Below, in pieces: positions 38,419 to 47,465 of a DNA stretch of 64,000 bases. The stretch lies in the NCBI RefSeq assembly GCF_003993795.1, contig NZ_RWKV01000017.1, forward strand, positions 434,001 to 498,000, read 5' to 3'. Within the stretch, counting starts at the first letter, position 1. Each line of letters starts with the position of its first letter. Origin of the DNA: Aquabacter cavernae. Its GTDB lineage: Bacteria; Pseudomonadota; Alphaproteobacteria; Rhizobiales; Xanthobacteraceae. Position numbers and translations under genes: made by a program. The notes beneath the pieces are model-generated. The model was not told the DNA's origin, ran no database searches, and saw only the letters and a list, made by a program, of their open reading frames with translations.

Positions 38419-39279
38419 ATCAAGGCCCGCGCTTTCAGCTATGAGCGTCCGCGCACCGTGGAAGAGGCCCGTGCGGCCTTCCTCGCGGTGGATGGCGACG
38501 CGAGCTACATCTCCGGCGGCCAGAGCCTGGTGCCGGCGCTGGCCATGCGCCTGCAGGCGCCGGCCGTGCTGGTGGACCTGTCGGGCATTGCGGACCTGCG
38601 CGGCGTGGAGCTGCAGGGCGAGACCCTGCGCATCGGCGCGCTGACCCGCCATGCGGACGCGCTGACCCATCCCCTCATCGCGCGCCATGCCCCGCTTCTG
38701 AACGCCGCCGCGCCCTTCGTGGCCCATCCCGCCATCCGCAATCGCGGCACGCTGGGCGGTTCCGTCTCCCTTGCCGACCCGGCCTCTGAATTCCCCGCCA
38801 TGATGCTGGCCATGGGCGCGCAGATGGAGATTTTCGGCGAGGACGGCTTCCGCCGCGTGCCCGCCGACGACTATTTCATCGACCTCTACCAGACCGCCCT
38901 GGAGCCGGGCGACATCCTCACCGCCCTTTATGTACCGAGCGTCGGCCCCCATCACCGCTGGGCCTTCGACGAGCTGGCCCGGCGGCGCGGCGACTATGCC
39001 ATGGTGGGTGCGGGCATCCTGGCGCACATGGACGGCGCACTGGTGGAAAGCGCGCGGATCGCGCTGTTCTCCGTGGGCTCCACCCCGGTGCGCGCGCCGG
39101 GCGCGGAAGCCGCCCTCGCCGGTCGCCTGCTGGATGCCAAGACCATCGCGGACGCCCAGCGCGCCCTCGACGACGACCTTGATCCGCCGGACGACGAGCA
39201 CATCCCCGCCGCCATGCGCCGCCACCTCGCCCGCGTCCTTCTGGGCCGCCTGCTCCAGCGCCTGGGAGAAACCCCATGA
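38419..39279 (+). CDS. Molybdenum hydroxylase FAD-binding (medium) subunit, apparent ATC start
   Basis: About 286 residues of the CoxM/CutM/XdhB family: KARAFSYERPRTVEEARAAF, FAD loop SGGQSLVPALAMRL, NRGTLGGSVSLADPASEFP. Conserved coding begins with K-A-R-A-F directly after an ATC codon at 38419, where ATG would be expected, with GGGAGG 5 bp upstream. In-frame ATG 38311 and TTG 38335 lie upstream of, or inside, the promoter and operator, so they are unlikely starts. Either ATC is used or this base differs from the living strain. The subunit carries electrons between the Fe-S and acceptor sites. The stop overlaps the Fe-S subunit gene by 4 bp. Confidence 0.88.
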   Translation: MKARAFSYERPRTVEEARAAFLAVDGDASYISGGQSLVPALAMRLQAPAVLVDLSGIADLRGVELQGETLRIGALTRHADALTHPLIARHAPLLNAAAPFVAHPAIRNRGTLGGSVSLADPASEFPAMMLAMGAQMEIFGEDGFRRVPADDYFIDLYQTALEPGDILTALYVPSVGPHHRWAFDELARRRGDYAMVGAGILAHMDGALVESARIALFSVGSTPVRAPGAEAALAGRLLDAKTIADAQRALDDDLDPPDDEHIPAAMRRHLARVLLGRLLQRLGETP

Positions 39280-39773
39280 GCGCATCCCCCATGAGCGATT
39301 TCCTGCCCGTCACCCTCACCGTGAACGGCACCGCCGTCAGCCGCATGGTGGCCCCGCGCACCACGCTGGCGGACTTCGTGCGCACCGACCTCCAGCTCAC
39401 CGGCACCCATACGGGCTGCGAGATGGGCGCGTGCGGCGCCTGCCTCGTGCTCATGAACGGCGAGCCCGTGCATTCCTGCCTCGTCTTCGCCATCCAGGCG
39501 GACGGCGCCGCCATCGAGACCGTCGAAGGCCTCACCGAGCGCGGCGCCATTGAAGACCTGCAGCGCGCCTTCCATGAGCGCAACGCGCTCCAATGCGGCT
39601 TCTGTACCCCCGGCATGCTGGTGACCGGCCACGCCATCCTGGAAAAGGGCGGCCTGCCCGACCGCGAGCACATCCGCGACGCCCTGTCCGGCAATTACTG
39701 TCGCTGTACCGGCTACGAAGCCATCGTGGATGCCATCGAGCGCGCCCTGCGCGAGCGGGAGGGCTGCGCATGA
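39276..39773 (+). CDS. Molybdenum hydroxylase [2Fe-2S] (small) subunit
   Basis: 165 residues, overlapping both neighbours by 4 bp. The plant-type ferredoxin cluster is C-x4-C-x2-C (GCEMGACGACLV) with a further Cys at HSC; the second, helical cluster is CGFCTPGM with NYCRCTGYE. This is the CoxS/CutS-type subunit that passes electrons from the molybdenum site to FAD. An alternative start is Met6 at 39291. Confidence 0.94.
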   Translation: MSASPMSDFLPVTLTVNGTAVSRMVAPRTTLADFVRTDLQLTGTHTGCEMGACGACLVLMNGEPVHSCLVFAIQADGAAIETVEGLTERGAIEDLQRAFHERNALQCGFCTPGMLVTGHAILEKGGLPDREHIRDALSGNYCRCTGYEAIVDAIERALREREGCA

Positions 39774-42148
39774 ACGCGCCCGTCCACGGCTCCACGGCCT
39801 TCGATCGCCCCGCCCATGTGGGCCGTGGCATGTCCCGTCCCAATGCCAAGCGCCTCTTGGCCGGCAAGGGCAATTACGTCACCGACCTCGCCTTGCCGCG
39901 CATGCTGCACGCGGCGTTCGTGCGCTCGCCCCATGCCCATGCCCGCATCGGCGCCATCGATGTGGAGGCCGCCCGCGCCGCGCCCGGCGTGCGCCTCGTG
40001 GCGACGGGTGAGGATATCGCGAAGCTCTGCACGCCCTGGACCGGCACGCTCGACCATTTCAAGGGCATGAAGTCCGCCCCCCAGCTTCCCCTTCCCGTAG
40101 ACAAGGTGGTGTGGAGCGGACAGGCCGTGGTGGCCGTGGTGGCCGACAGCCGCGCCGAGGCGGAGGACGCCGCCGAACTGGTGATGATCGATTACGAGGA
40201 ACTGCCCGTCCTCGCCGATCTCGACACCGCCCTTGCCCCCGATGCCCCCAAGGTGACGGAGGATTTCGCGGACAATCTGTGCTTCCGCTCGGCGCTGGAT
40301 TCCGGCGGCGTGGACGCCGTGTTCGCGAGCGCCGCCCATGTGGTGGAGGCCGATTTCCTGTTCGGCCGCCATACCGGCGTGCCCCTGGAGCCGCGCGCCA
40401 TCATCGCGGACTACGATGCCAGCGAGCATCGCCTCACCGTGCATCACGCCACCCAGACCCCGTTCCAGTTCCAGGACCTCTATTCCCGCCATTACGGCAT
40501 CCCGGAAGCCCGCGTGCGCGTGGTGGCGCCGGATGTGGGCGGCTCGTTCGGCGTGAAGCTGCACGTCTATAACGAGGACATGGCGGTGGTGGGCCTCTCC
40601 ATCCTGTGCCGCCGCCCGGTGAAATTCGTGGCCGACCGGCTGGAGGCGTTCGTCTCCGACATCCATGCCCGCGACCACCGGGTGCATGCCCGCGCTGCGG
40701 TCGCGGCGGACGGCACGCTGCTCGCCATGGACGTGGAGGACGAGACCGGCATCGGCGCCTTCTCCACCTATCCCCGCACCAGCGTGGTGGAAGGCAACCA
40801 GGTCATCCGCCTCATCGGCGCACCCTATCGGCTGGAGGGCTATCGCGCCGGGCTGAAGGTGGTGTTCCAGAACAAGGTGCAGACCAGCCAATACCGGGCC
40901 GTGGGCCATCCCATCGCCTGCGCCGTCACCGAGCATCTGGTGGACGAGGCGGCGCGCGTCACGGGCCTCGACCCGCTGGAGATCCGGGCGAAGAACGTGA
41001 TCCCGGACACGGCCTATCCCTGCGCCTCGCTGAGCGGCTACAAGTTCGAGAAGCTCTCCCACGAGGCATGCCTCACGAAGCTGCGCGCGCTCATGGACTA
41101 TGAGCGGCTGCGCACCGAACAGGCGGAGCTGCGCGCGCGGGGCATCCTGCGGGGCATCGGCATCGCCACCTTCGTGGAGATCACCAATCCCACGCCCGCT
41201 TTCTACGGCATCGGCGGCGCGCGCATCTCCGCGCAGGACGGCGCGGTGCTGGCGGTGACGCCTTCCGGCGAGGTGCGCTGCCAGATTTCCGTGACCGAGC
41301 AGGGCCAGGGCACGGAGACCATTGTCGGCCAGGTCATCGCGGACCATCTGGGCGTGCCGCGCGACATCATCCGGGTGATGACCGGCGACACCGCCGTGAC
41401 GCCCCATGGCGGCGCCACCTGGGCCTGCCGGGGCGCGGGCATCGGCGGGGAAACCGCGCTGCAGGCGGCGCGCAAGCTGAAGACCAATGTGCTGAGCCTC
41501 GCCGCCGGCATCCTGCAGGCCAAGCCCGCCGACCTCGACCTCGTGAACGCGGAAGTGGTGGACCGGGACGGCACCGTGCGCATGAGCCTCGCGGAGGTGG
41601 CGCGCATCGCCTATTTCCGCTCCGACACCCTGCCGGACGGCGCCGAAGCGCAGCTCACGGTGGCCCATCATTTCGCACCGAAGGGCTATCCCTTCGCCTT
41701 CACCAACGGCATCCACGGCTGCCATGTGGAGGTGGATGCGGAGACGGGCCTGGTCAAAATCCTCAAGCACTTCGTGGTGGAGGATTGCGGCCGCATCATC
41801 AACCCGCTGCTGGTGGAAGAGCAGGTGCGCGGCGGCGTGGTGCAGGGCCTGGGCGCGGCCTTCTTCGAGGAATGCCTCTACGACCAGGGCGGCCAGCTCA
41901 CCAACGGCTCGCTGGCCGACTATCTGGTCCCCATGTCGTGCGAGATGCCTGACATCCTCATCGACCATGTGGAGACGCCGACGCTCGACACCGAGCTTGG
42001 TGCCAAGGGCTGCGGCGAGGCGGGCACCGCCGCCGCATCCGCCGCCGCGCTCAACGCGGTGAATGACGCGCTCGGCCCGCTCGGCGCGCGCCTCACCCAG
42101 GTTCCCATGACCCCCGCGCGCATCCTGAAGGCGCTCGGGCGCTTCTGA
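39770..42148 (+). CDS. Molybdenum hydroxylase large (molybdopterin-binding) subunit
   Basis: 792 residues from ATG 39770. N-terminal a/b hammerhead domain (GKGNYVTDLALPRMLHAAFVRSPHAHARI), molybdopterin regions (GGSFGVKLHVYNED, GGATWACRGAGIGGETA) and the catalytic Glu in AKGCGEAGT are present. At the place of the CO-dehydrogenase active-site loop (AYxCSFR) the sequence is QYRAVGHP, so this is not form I CO dehydrogenase but an aldehyde/purine/N-heterocycle-type hydroxylase. Substrate is probably what the downstream ABC transporter imports. No XdhC/CoxI-type maturation gene is in the operon. Confidence 0.93.
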   Translation: MNAPVHGSTAFDRPAHVGRGMSRPNAKRLLAGKGNYVTDLALPRMLHAAFVRSPHAHARIGAIDVEAARAAPGVRLVATGEDIAKLCTPWTGTLDHFKGMKSAPQLPLPVDKVVWSGQAVVAVVADSRAEAEDAAELVMIDYEELPVLADLDTALAPDAPKVTEDFADNLCFRSALDSGGVDAVFASAAHVVEADFLFGRHTGVPLEPRAIIADYDASEHRLTVHHATQTPFQFQDLYSRHYGIPEARVRVVAPDVGGSFGVKLHVYNEDMAVVGLSILCRRPVKFVADRLEAFVSDIHARDHRVHARAAVAADGTLLAMDVEDETGIGAFSTYPRTSVVEGNQVIRLIGAPYRLEGYRAGLKVVFQNKVQTSQYRAVGHPIACAVTEHLVDEAARVTGLDPLEIRAKNVIPDTAYPCASLSGYKFEKLSHEACLTKLRALMDYERLRTEQAELRARGILRGIGIATFVEITNPTPAFYGIGGARISAQDGAVLAVTPSGEVRCQISVTEQGQGTETIVGQVIADHLGVPRDIIRVMTGDTAVTPHGGATWACRGAGIGGETALQAARKLKTNVLSLAAGILQAKPADLDLVNAEVVDRDGTVRMSLAEVARIAYFRSDTLPDGAEAQLTVAHHFAPKGYPFAFTNGIHGCHVEVDAETGLVKILKHFVVEDCGRIINPLLVEEQVRGGVVQGLGAAFFEECLYDQGGQLTNGSLADYLVPMSCEMPDILIDHVETPTLDTELGAKGCGEAGTAAASAAALNAVNDALGPLGARLTQVPMTPARILKALGRF

Positions 42149-42208
42149 CGCCGACCGAAAACGACCACACCGAAAAACGCAAAGGCAGACCACTGCCGGG
42201 AGGAAACC

Positions 42209-43456
42209 ATGACGGACAGGAAAGACGGACTGACTTTCAGCGTCTCGCGACGCACCCTTCTCGCAGGCATGGGCGCCGGCATCGGCGTGTTGGCCATGCC
42301 GGCCATCGTACGGGCCCAGGCCGAGACCGTGCGCATCGGCTTCCCCACGCCCCTCACCGGCCCGTTCGGCGCCGAGGCGAAGGACCAGGTGCGCAGCGCC
42401 GAACTGGCGGTGAAGCTCATCAACGACAAGGGCGGCATTGCCGGGCGCCAGGTGGAATTGCTGGTGCGCGACGACAAGCTCAATGCCGGCGAGGCCGCGA
42501 CCCGCACCCTCGAACTCATCGAGAAGGACAAGGTGCATGCGGTGGTGGGCGCGCTCTCCAGCGCCGTGCAGCTGGCGGTGAACGAAGTCACCCGCGCCCG
42601 CAACATGCTCTATGTCTCCATCAGCCAGTCCGACACCATCAACGAGGTGAAGGACTTCTCGCGCTACACCTTCCATGAGGCGCTGAACCCGCACATGACC
42701 ACCGCGGCGGTGGCCAAGGCGACCTTCAAGAAGGGCTCGAAGGTGGCCTTCCTGGTGGCCGACTATGCCTATGGCCACGAGATGCTGCGCGGCTTCAAGC
42801 GCGCGGCGGCGGCCATCGGCGCCGAGGTGGTGGGCGAGATCCTCCACCCGTTCGGCGCCCCGGACTACTCCACCCTCATGCCGCGCATCCGCTCCATGAA
42901 GCCGGACATCCTGGCCATCTGCAATTTCGGCCGCGACCAGGCCAACGCCATCAAGCAGGCCAACGATTTCGGCCTGAAGAAGCAGATGCAGATCGTGGTG
43001 CCGGTGCTGCTCCACAACCAGCGCATCGCCGTGGCGCCCGACGTGTTCGAGGGCGTGGTGGGCGGCGCCAATTATTATTGGGAGCTGGAGAACAGCGTGC
43101 CCACCGCAAAGGCGTTCAACGACGCCTTCCGCAAGATGTATGGCGGCGCCATTCCCACCGATTACGGCGCCTACGGCTTCACGGGCGTCACCGCCCTGCT
43201 GCTGGGCATGCAGAAGGCCGGGGGCACCGACACCGACAAGGTGATCGCCGCCCTCCAGGAGCTGAAATACGACGTGGCCAAGGGCCCGCAATATTTCCGC
43301 AAGTGCGACCACCAGGCCGTTCAGTCGGTGCTGGTGCTGCGCTCCAAGGCCAAGGCCGACATGAAGGGCGCGGACGACCTGTTCGAGATCGTCGCCAACG
43401 ATCCCGGCTCGGAAGACATGCTGCGCTCCTGCGCCGAGCTGGGCTTTCCCACCTGA
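42209..43456 (+). CDS. ABC transporter substrate-binding protein (LivJ-like) with twin-arginine signal
   Basis: 415 residues, GGGAGG before the ATG. The signal contains SRRTLLAGMGAGIGVLAMPAIVRAQ, a Tat-type signal, then a peripla_BP_6 domain (VRIGFPTPLTGPFGAEAKDQVRSAELAVKLINDKGGIAGRQVELLVRDD). It follows the Mo-hydroxylase by 60 bp and precedes Liv-type permeases, so it likely delivers the hydroxylase substrate. Related proteins bind aromatic acids, amides and amino acids. Confidence 0.92.
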   Translation: MTDRKDGLTFSVSRRTLLAGMGAGIGVLAMPAIVRAQAETVRIGFPTPLTGPFGAEAKDQVRSAELAVKLINDKGGIAGRQVELLVRDDKLNAGEAATRTLELIEKDKVHAVVGALSSAVQLAVNEVTRARNMLYVSISQSDTINEVKDFSRYTFHEALNPHMTTAAVAKATFKKGSKVAFLVADYAYGHEMLRGFKRAAAAIGAEVVGEILHPFGAPDYSTLMPRIRSMKPDILAICNFGRDQANAIKQANDFGLKKQMQIVVPVLLHNQRIAVAPDVFEGVVGGANYYWELENSVPTAKAFNDAFRKMYGGAIPTDYGAYGFTGVTALLLGMQKAGGTDTDKVIAALQELKYDVAKGPQYFRKCDHQAVQSVLVLRSKAKADMKGADDLFEIVANDPGSEDMLRSCAELGFPT

Positions 43457-43467
43457 CGCTTCCCCGG

Positions 43468-43560
43468 AGCGCGGTCCGCACGCCTCGAAGCAGGCTCTGC
43501 TTCGCGGCGCGCGGACCGCTCTCCATCAGTGATTGAGAGGCTGATTCACTGATCAGCCTC
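43468..43560. repeat. Dispersed hairpin repeat element, copy B
   Basis: A 23-bp stem (43471-43493 with 43497-43519, two mismatches, 3-nt loop, core GAAGCAG/CTGCTTC) is followed by a second dyad ATCAGTGA ... TCACTGAT (43525-43532, 43546-43553). The head GAGCGCGGTCCG and the CCGCTCTC after the hairpin align with copy A. It lies between the binding-protein gene and LivH of this operon, as does the different inverted repeat at 22305 in the first Liv operon. Confidence 0.75.
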
Positions 43561-43586
43561 CAGAGGAGACAGCCGGAGAGCTGACC

Positions 43587-44462
43587 ATGGACCTTGAACT
43601 CTTTCTCATGCAGCTTTTCTCCGGCCTCGCGCTGGGGGCGATCCTCGTCATGGTCGCCCTGGGGCTGACCATCATTTTCGGCATGCTCGGCATCGTGAAC
43701 TTCGCCCATGGGGCGCTGTTCATGGTGGGTGCCTATGCCGGGCTGTGGGTGGCCTCGCTCACCGGGAGTTTCTGGTGGGCATTGCTCATCGCCCCCATCG
43801 CGGTGGGCGCCTTCGGCATGCTGGTGGAGCGGGTGCTGATCCGCCCGCTCTACAAGCGCACGCCGGACGATCCGCTGCTGCTCACCTTCGGCCTCGGCTA
43901 TGTGCTGGTGGAGGCGGTGCGCATCACCTTCGGCACGGACGGCATTCCCTTCTCCGCCCCTGAAAGCCTCCAGGGCGTGGTGGATCTCGGCATCGGCTAC
44001 TTCCCGCTCTACCGGCTGTTCGTGCTGGGCGTGGTGGCGGTGATCCTCGTCCTGCTCTGGGTGGCGCTGGAGAAGACCCGGTTCGGCCTCGTGGTGCGGG
44101 CCGGCGCGCGCGATCCGCTGATCATGCGGGTGCTGGGCGTGGACGTGAGCCGCCTCTGGCTGCTGGTGTTCGGCCTCGGCGTCGGCCTCACCGCGCTGGG
44201 CGGCGTGCTTGCGGCGCCCATGCGCAATGTGAGCCCGGAAATGGGCACGCTGGTTCTGGCGGAAGCGTTCGTCGTCACCGTCATCGGCGGCATGGGCTCT
44301 CTCCTCGGCGCGGTGGTGGCCGGGCTCCTGGTGGGCGTCGCGGTCTCCATGACCGCCCTGTTCGCCCCGGAAATGGCGACCATCGTCATGTTCGGCCTCA
44401 TGGCCCTCATTCTTCTCGTCCGCCCGCAGGGGCTGTTCGGCCGGCCCGGCGTCGGCGCGTGA
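43587..44462 (+). CDS. Branched-chain-type ABC transporter permease (LivH family)
   Basis: 291 residues. LivH hallmarks: QLFSGLALGAILVMVALGLTIIFGMLGIVNFAHGALFMVGAYAG and EAFVVTVIGGMGSLLGAVVAGLLVG. About eight membrane helices. It is a paralogue of the permease at 22501-23376 but clearly diverged, so the two transporters are not a recent duplication. The stop overlaps a GTG-started frame for LivM. Confidence 0.93.
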   Translation: MDLELFLMQLFSGLALGAILVMVALGLTIIFGMLGIVNFAHGALFMVGAYAGLWVASLTGSFWWALLIAPIAVGAFGMLVERVLIRPLYKRTPDDPLLLTFGLGYVLVEAVRITFGTDGIPFSAPESLQGVVDLGIGYFPLYRLFVLGVVAVILVLLWVALEKTRFGLVVRAGARDPLIMRVLGVDVSRLWLLVFGLGVGLTALGGVLAAPMRNVSPEMGTLVLAEAFVVTVIGGMGSLLGAVVAGLLVGVAVSMTALFAPEMATIVMFGLMALILLVRPQGLFGRPGVGA

Positions 44463-44476
44463 GCGGAGAAACCAAG

Positions 44477-45472
44477 ATGTCCTCCACCTCCCACGCCGCT
44501 CCCGCCGCCCTGCGCCCGCCGCAGGCGGTGGGCGAGGCGGGCTTCCTCAGCCGCTGGCGCGTGCCGCTCTCCATCGCGGTGCTGTGCGTGCTGCCCTGGG
44601 TGCTGCCCTCCCAGGCCCTCGCGGTGAACGTGCTGATCTACGGCCTGTTCGCCGTCGGCTATAATCTGCTGTTCGGATATACCGGGCTGCTCTCCTTCGG
44701 CCATGCCGCCTTCTTCGGCGGAGGGGCCTATATCACCGGCATGGCCATCGCCCATTTCGGCCTCGGCTGGTTCCCCGCCATGCTGGTGGGAGTGGCCGGG
44801 TCGAGCGTGCTCGCGGCGGTCATCGGCGCGCTGTCCATCCGCACCCGCGGCATCTATTTCTGCATGGTGACGCTGGCCCTGTCCCAGCTCGTCTACTACA
44901 CGGCGCTCCAGGCCTCGAACTGGACCGGCGGCGAGAATGGCCTGCGCGGCTTCACCGTCGCCAAGGCCGACGTGCTGGGCTTCACGGTGAACCTGCTGGA
45001 CCCCATGCAGAAATACTATTTTCTCATGGTGTTCGCGGCGCTCGCCTTGTGGTTCGTCTCGCGGGTGCTGAACTCGCCGTTCGGCGCCGCCATCGAGGCG
45101 GTGCGCGAGAACGAGACCCGGGCGCGGGCCTGCGGCTATGACGTGGAGCGCACCAAGCTCCTGTCCTTCATCCTCTCCGGCGCCCTGTGCGGCGTGGCGG
45201 GCACGATGTCGGCCATCCACCTGTCCATCGTGCCGCTGGACGCGCTGCACTACCACACCTCCTCCATCGTGGTGATGATGACCATGCTGGGCGGCGCGGG
45301 CAGCTTCTTCGGGCCGTTCGTGGGCGCCCTTGTCTTCCTGCTCATCGAGGACGTGGCTTCGCTCTGGACCTCCCACTGGCAGCTCATCGTGGGCGTCGTC
45401 TTCATCCTGTTCGTGCTGTTCCTGCCCAAGGGCATCTGGGGCACGCTCATTGCTTGGAGGAACCGCCCATGA
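44477..45472 (+). CDS. Branched-chain-type ABC transporter permease (LivM family)
   Basis: About 331 residues from ATG 44477, which has GGAG 8 bp upstream; an in-frame GTG at 44459 overlapping the livH stop would add six residues and cannot be excluded. LivM motifs: LNVLIYGLFAVGYNLLFGYTGLLSFGHAAFFGGGAY, GENGLRG, MTMLGGAGSFFGPFVGALVFLLIED. Unlike the fused protein at 23373, this LivM is separate from its ATPase. It overlaps the next start by 4 bp. Confidence 0.92.
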   Translation: MSSTSHAAPAALRPPQAVGEAGFLSRWRVPLSIAVLCVLPWVLPSQALAVNVLIYGLFAVGYNLLFGYTGLLSFGHAAFFGGGAYITGMAIAHFGLGWFPAMLVGVAGSSVLAAVIGALSIRTRGIYFCMVTLALSQLVYYTALQASNWTGGENGLRGFTVAKADVLGFTVNLLDPMQKYYFLMVFAALALWFVSRVLNSPFGAAIEAVRENETRARACGYDVERTKLLSFILSGALCGVAGTMSAIHLSIVPLDALHYHTSSIVVMMTMLGGAGSFFGPFVGALVFLLIEDVASLWTSHWQLIVGVVFILFVLFLPKGIWGTLIAWRNRP

Positions 45473-46219
45473 CAACGCAAACAACCGCACTCATGCAGGT
45501 TGAAAATGTCGGGCGCACCTTCGGCGGCTTCGTCGCCCTGGCGGAGGTGAGCGCGTCCTTCGAGCGCAACAAGGTGACGGCCGTCATCGGCCCCAACGGC
45601 GCGGGCAAGAGCACCTTCTTCAACGTGCTCTCCGGCGTGCTCCCCCCCTCCACCGGGTCCATCCGCTTCAAGGGGCAGGAACTGGCGGGCACCAAGCAGC
45701 ACCGCTTCGCCCATCTGGGCATCGCCCGCTCCTACCAGATCACCAACCTGTTCCCGAAGCTGTCGGTGCAGGAGAATGTGCGCGTCGCCGCCCAGGCGCT
45801 GCGCACCCGCTACAATCTGGTGATGAACCGCTCCGCCTATCCGGAACTGGTGGAAAAGGCGGACGCCGCGCTCGCCCATGTGGGCCTCCATGCCAAGCGC
45901 GAGCGCGTCGCCTCCGACCTTGCCCATGGCGAGCAGCGGGCGCTGGAGATCGCCATCGCGCTGGTGGCCGATCCCGAGCTTCTGCTGCTGGACGAACCCA
46001 CGGCGGGCATGGGGCCGGAAGAGACCAAGGAGATGGTGGCGCTGCTGGAGCGGCTCGCCACGGAGCGCACCATCCTGCTGGTCGAGCACAAGATGAAGAT
46101 GATCCTCGGCCTGTCCGACCGCATTCTGGTGCTCCATCACGGACGCCTGATCGCCGACGGCACGCCGCAGGCGGTGCAGACCGACCCCGAAGTTCGGCGC
46201 GTCTATCTGGGACAGAACG

Positions 46220-46233
<14 letters not shown>
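45469..46233 (+). CDS. ABC transporter ATP-binding protein (LivG family)
   Basis: 254 residues from ATG 45469 (MTTQTTALM), with GGAGG 4 bp upstream and a 4-bp overlap with livM; the frame is open to 45187 but only as a shadow. Walker A GPNGAGKST, RSYQITNLFPKLSVQENV, signature replaced by LAHGEQRALEIAIAL as usual in LivG, Walker B LLLLDEPTAGM, switch His in LLVEHKMKM. Confidence 0.93.
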
Positions 46234-46927
<694 letters not shown>

Positions 46928-46942
46928 CCTATCGGAGACCCC

Positions 46943-47413
46943 ATGGACATTTCCGGCGAATATCGCATCAGCGCCCCCCGCGAGGCCGTGTGGGCGGCCC
47001 TTCTCGACCCCGAGATGCTCCGCCACTGCATTCCCGGCTGCAAGGAGCTGGAGCGGACGGGTGAGAACACCTTCACCGCGAAGGTGCAACTGAAGGTGGG
47101 GCCGGTCTCGGCCACCTTCGCGGGCACCGTCGAGCTTCAGGACATCGTGCCCCCCGAGGGACTGCGCATCGTCGGCCAGGGCAATGGCGGCGTGGCGGGC
47201 TTCGCCAAGGGCGACGCGAAGGTGACGCTGGCGAGCGAGGGGGAGGAAACGGTCCTCACCTATGTGGCCGACGCCCAGATCGGCGGCAAGCTGGCCTCGC
47301 TCGGCAGCCGCCTCATCCAGTCCACCTCCAAGAAACTGGCGGACCAGTTCTTCTCCAGCTTCGCCGGCGCGCTGGGCACCGAGGCCGACGCGGGCGCTCC
47401 GGAAAGCGCGTGA
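46943..47413 (+). CDS. CoxG-like SRPBCC protein (CO dehydrogenase subunit G family)
   Basis: 156 residues. The START/SRPBCC fold with the CoxG opening MDISGEYRISAPREAVWAALLDPEMLRHCIPGCKELE, then GNGGVAGFAKGDAKVTL and a C-terminal amphipathic helix (SRLIQSTSKKLADQFFSSFAG). CoxG proteins accompany CoxMSL-type enzymes and are thought to link them to the membrane and quinone pool. Its presence implies that electrons of the hydroxylase at 38419-42148 go to the respiratory chain. Last gene of the operon. Confidence 0.9.
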   Translation: MDISGEYRISAPREAVWAALLDPEMLRHCIPGCKELERTGENTFTAKVQLKVGPVSATFAGTVELQDIVPPEGLRIVGQGNGGVAGFAKGDAKVTLASEGEETVLTYVADAQIGGKLASLGSRLIQSTSKKLADQFFSSFAGALGTEADAGAPESA

Positions 47414-47415
47414 GC

Positions 47416-47451
47416 GGACTGCCCCGGCGCGCAACGGCGCCGGGGCAGTCC
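47416..47451. terminator. Bidirectional hairpin between CoxG-like gene and autotransporter
   Basis: A perfect 15-bp GC-rich stem (GGACTGCCCCGGCGC at 47416-47430; partner at 47437-47451) with a 6-nt loop lies between convergent genes, 2 bp past the coxG-like stop. No T-run follows on either strand, so it is a hairpin terminator of weak type or an mRNA end stabiliser. Confidence 0.6.
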
Positions 47452-47465
47452 ATATGGACCCGTCC

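Noticed and set aside
39770-42148. CO dehydrogenase large subunit (CoxL form I)
   Set aside because: The AYxCSFR active-site loop is missing; QYRAVGHP occupies the place. CoxG nearby is not specific for CO oxidation.
39713-43312. A 1199-residue minus-strand open frame opposite the Mo-hydroxylase and binding protein
   Set aside because: Spans two clearly real plus-strand genes and has shadow composition (His/Gly/Ala/Arg-rich).
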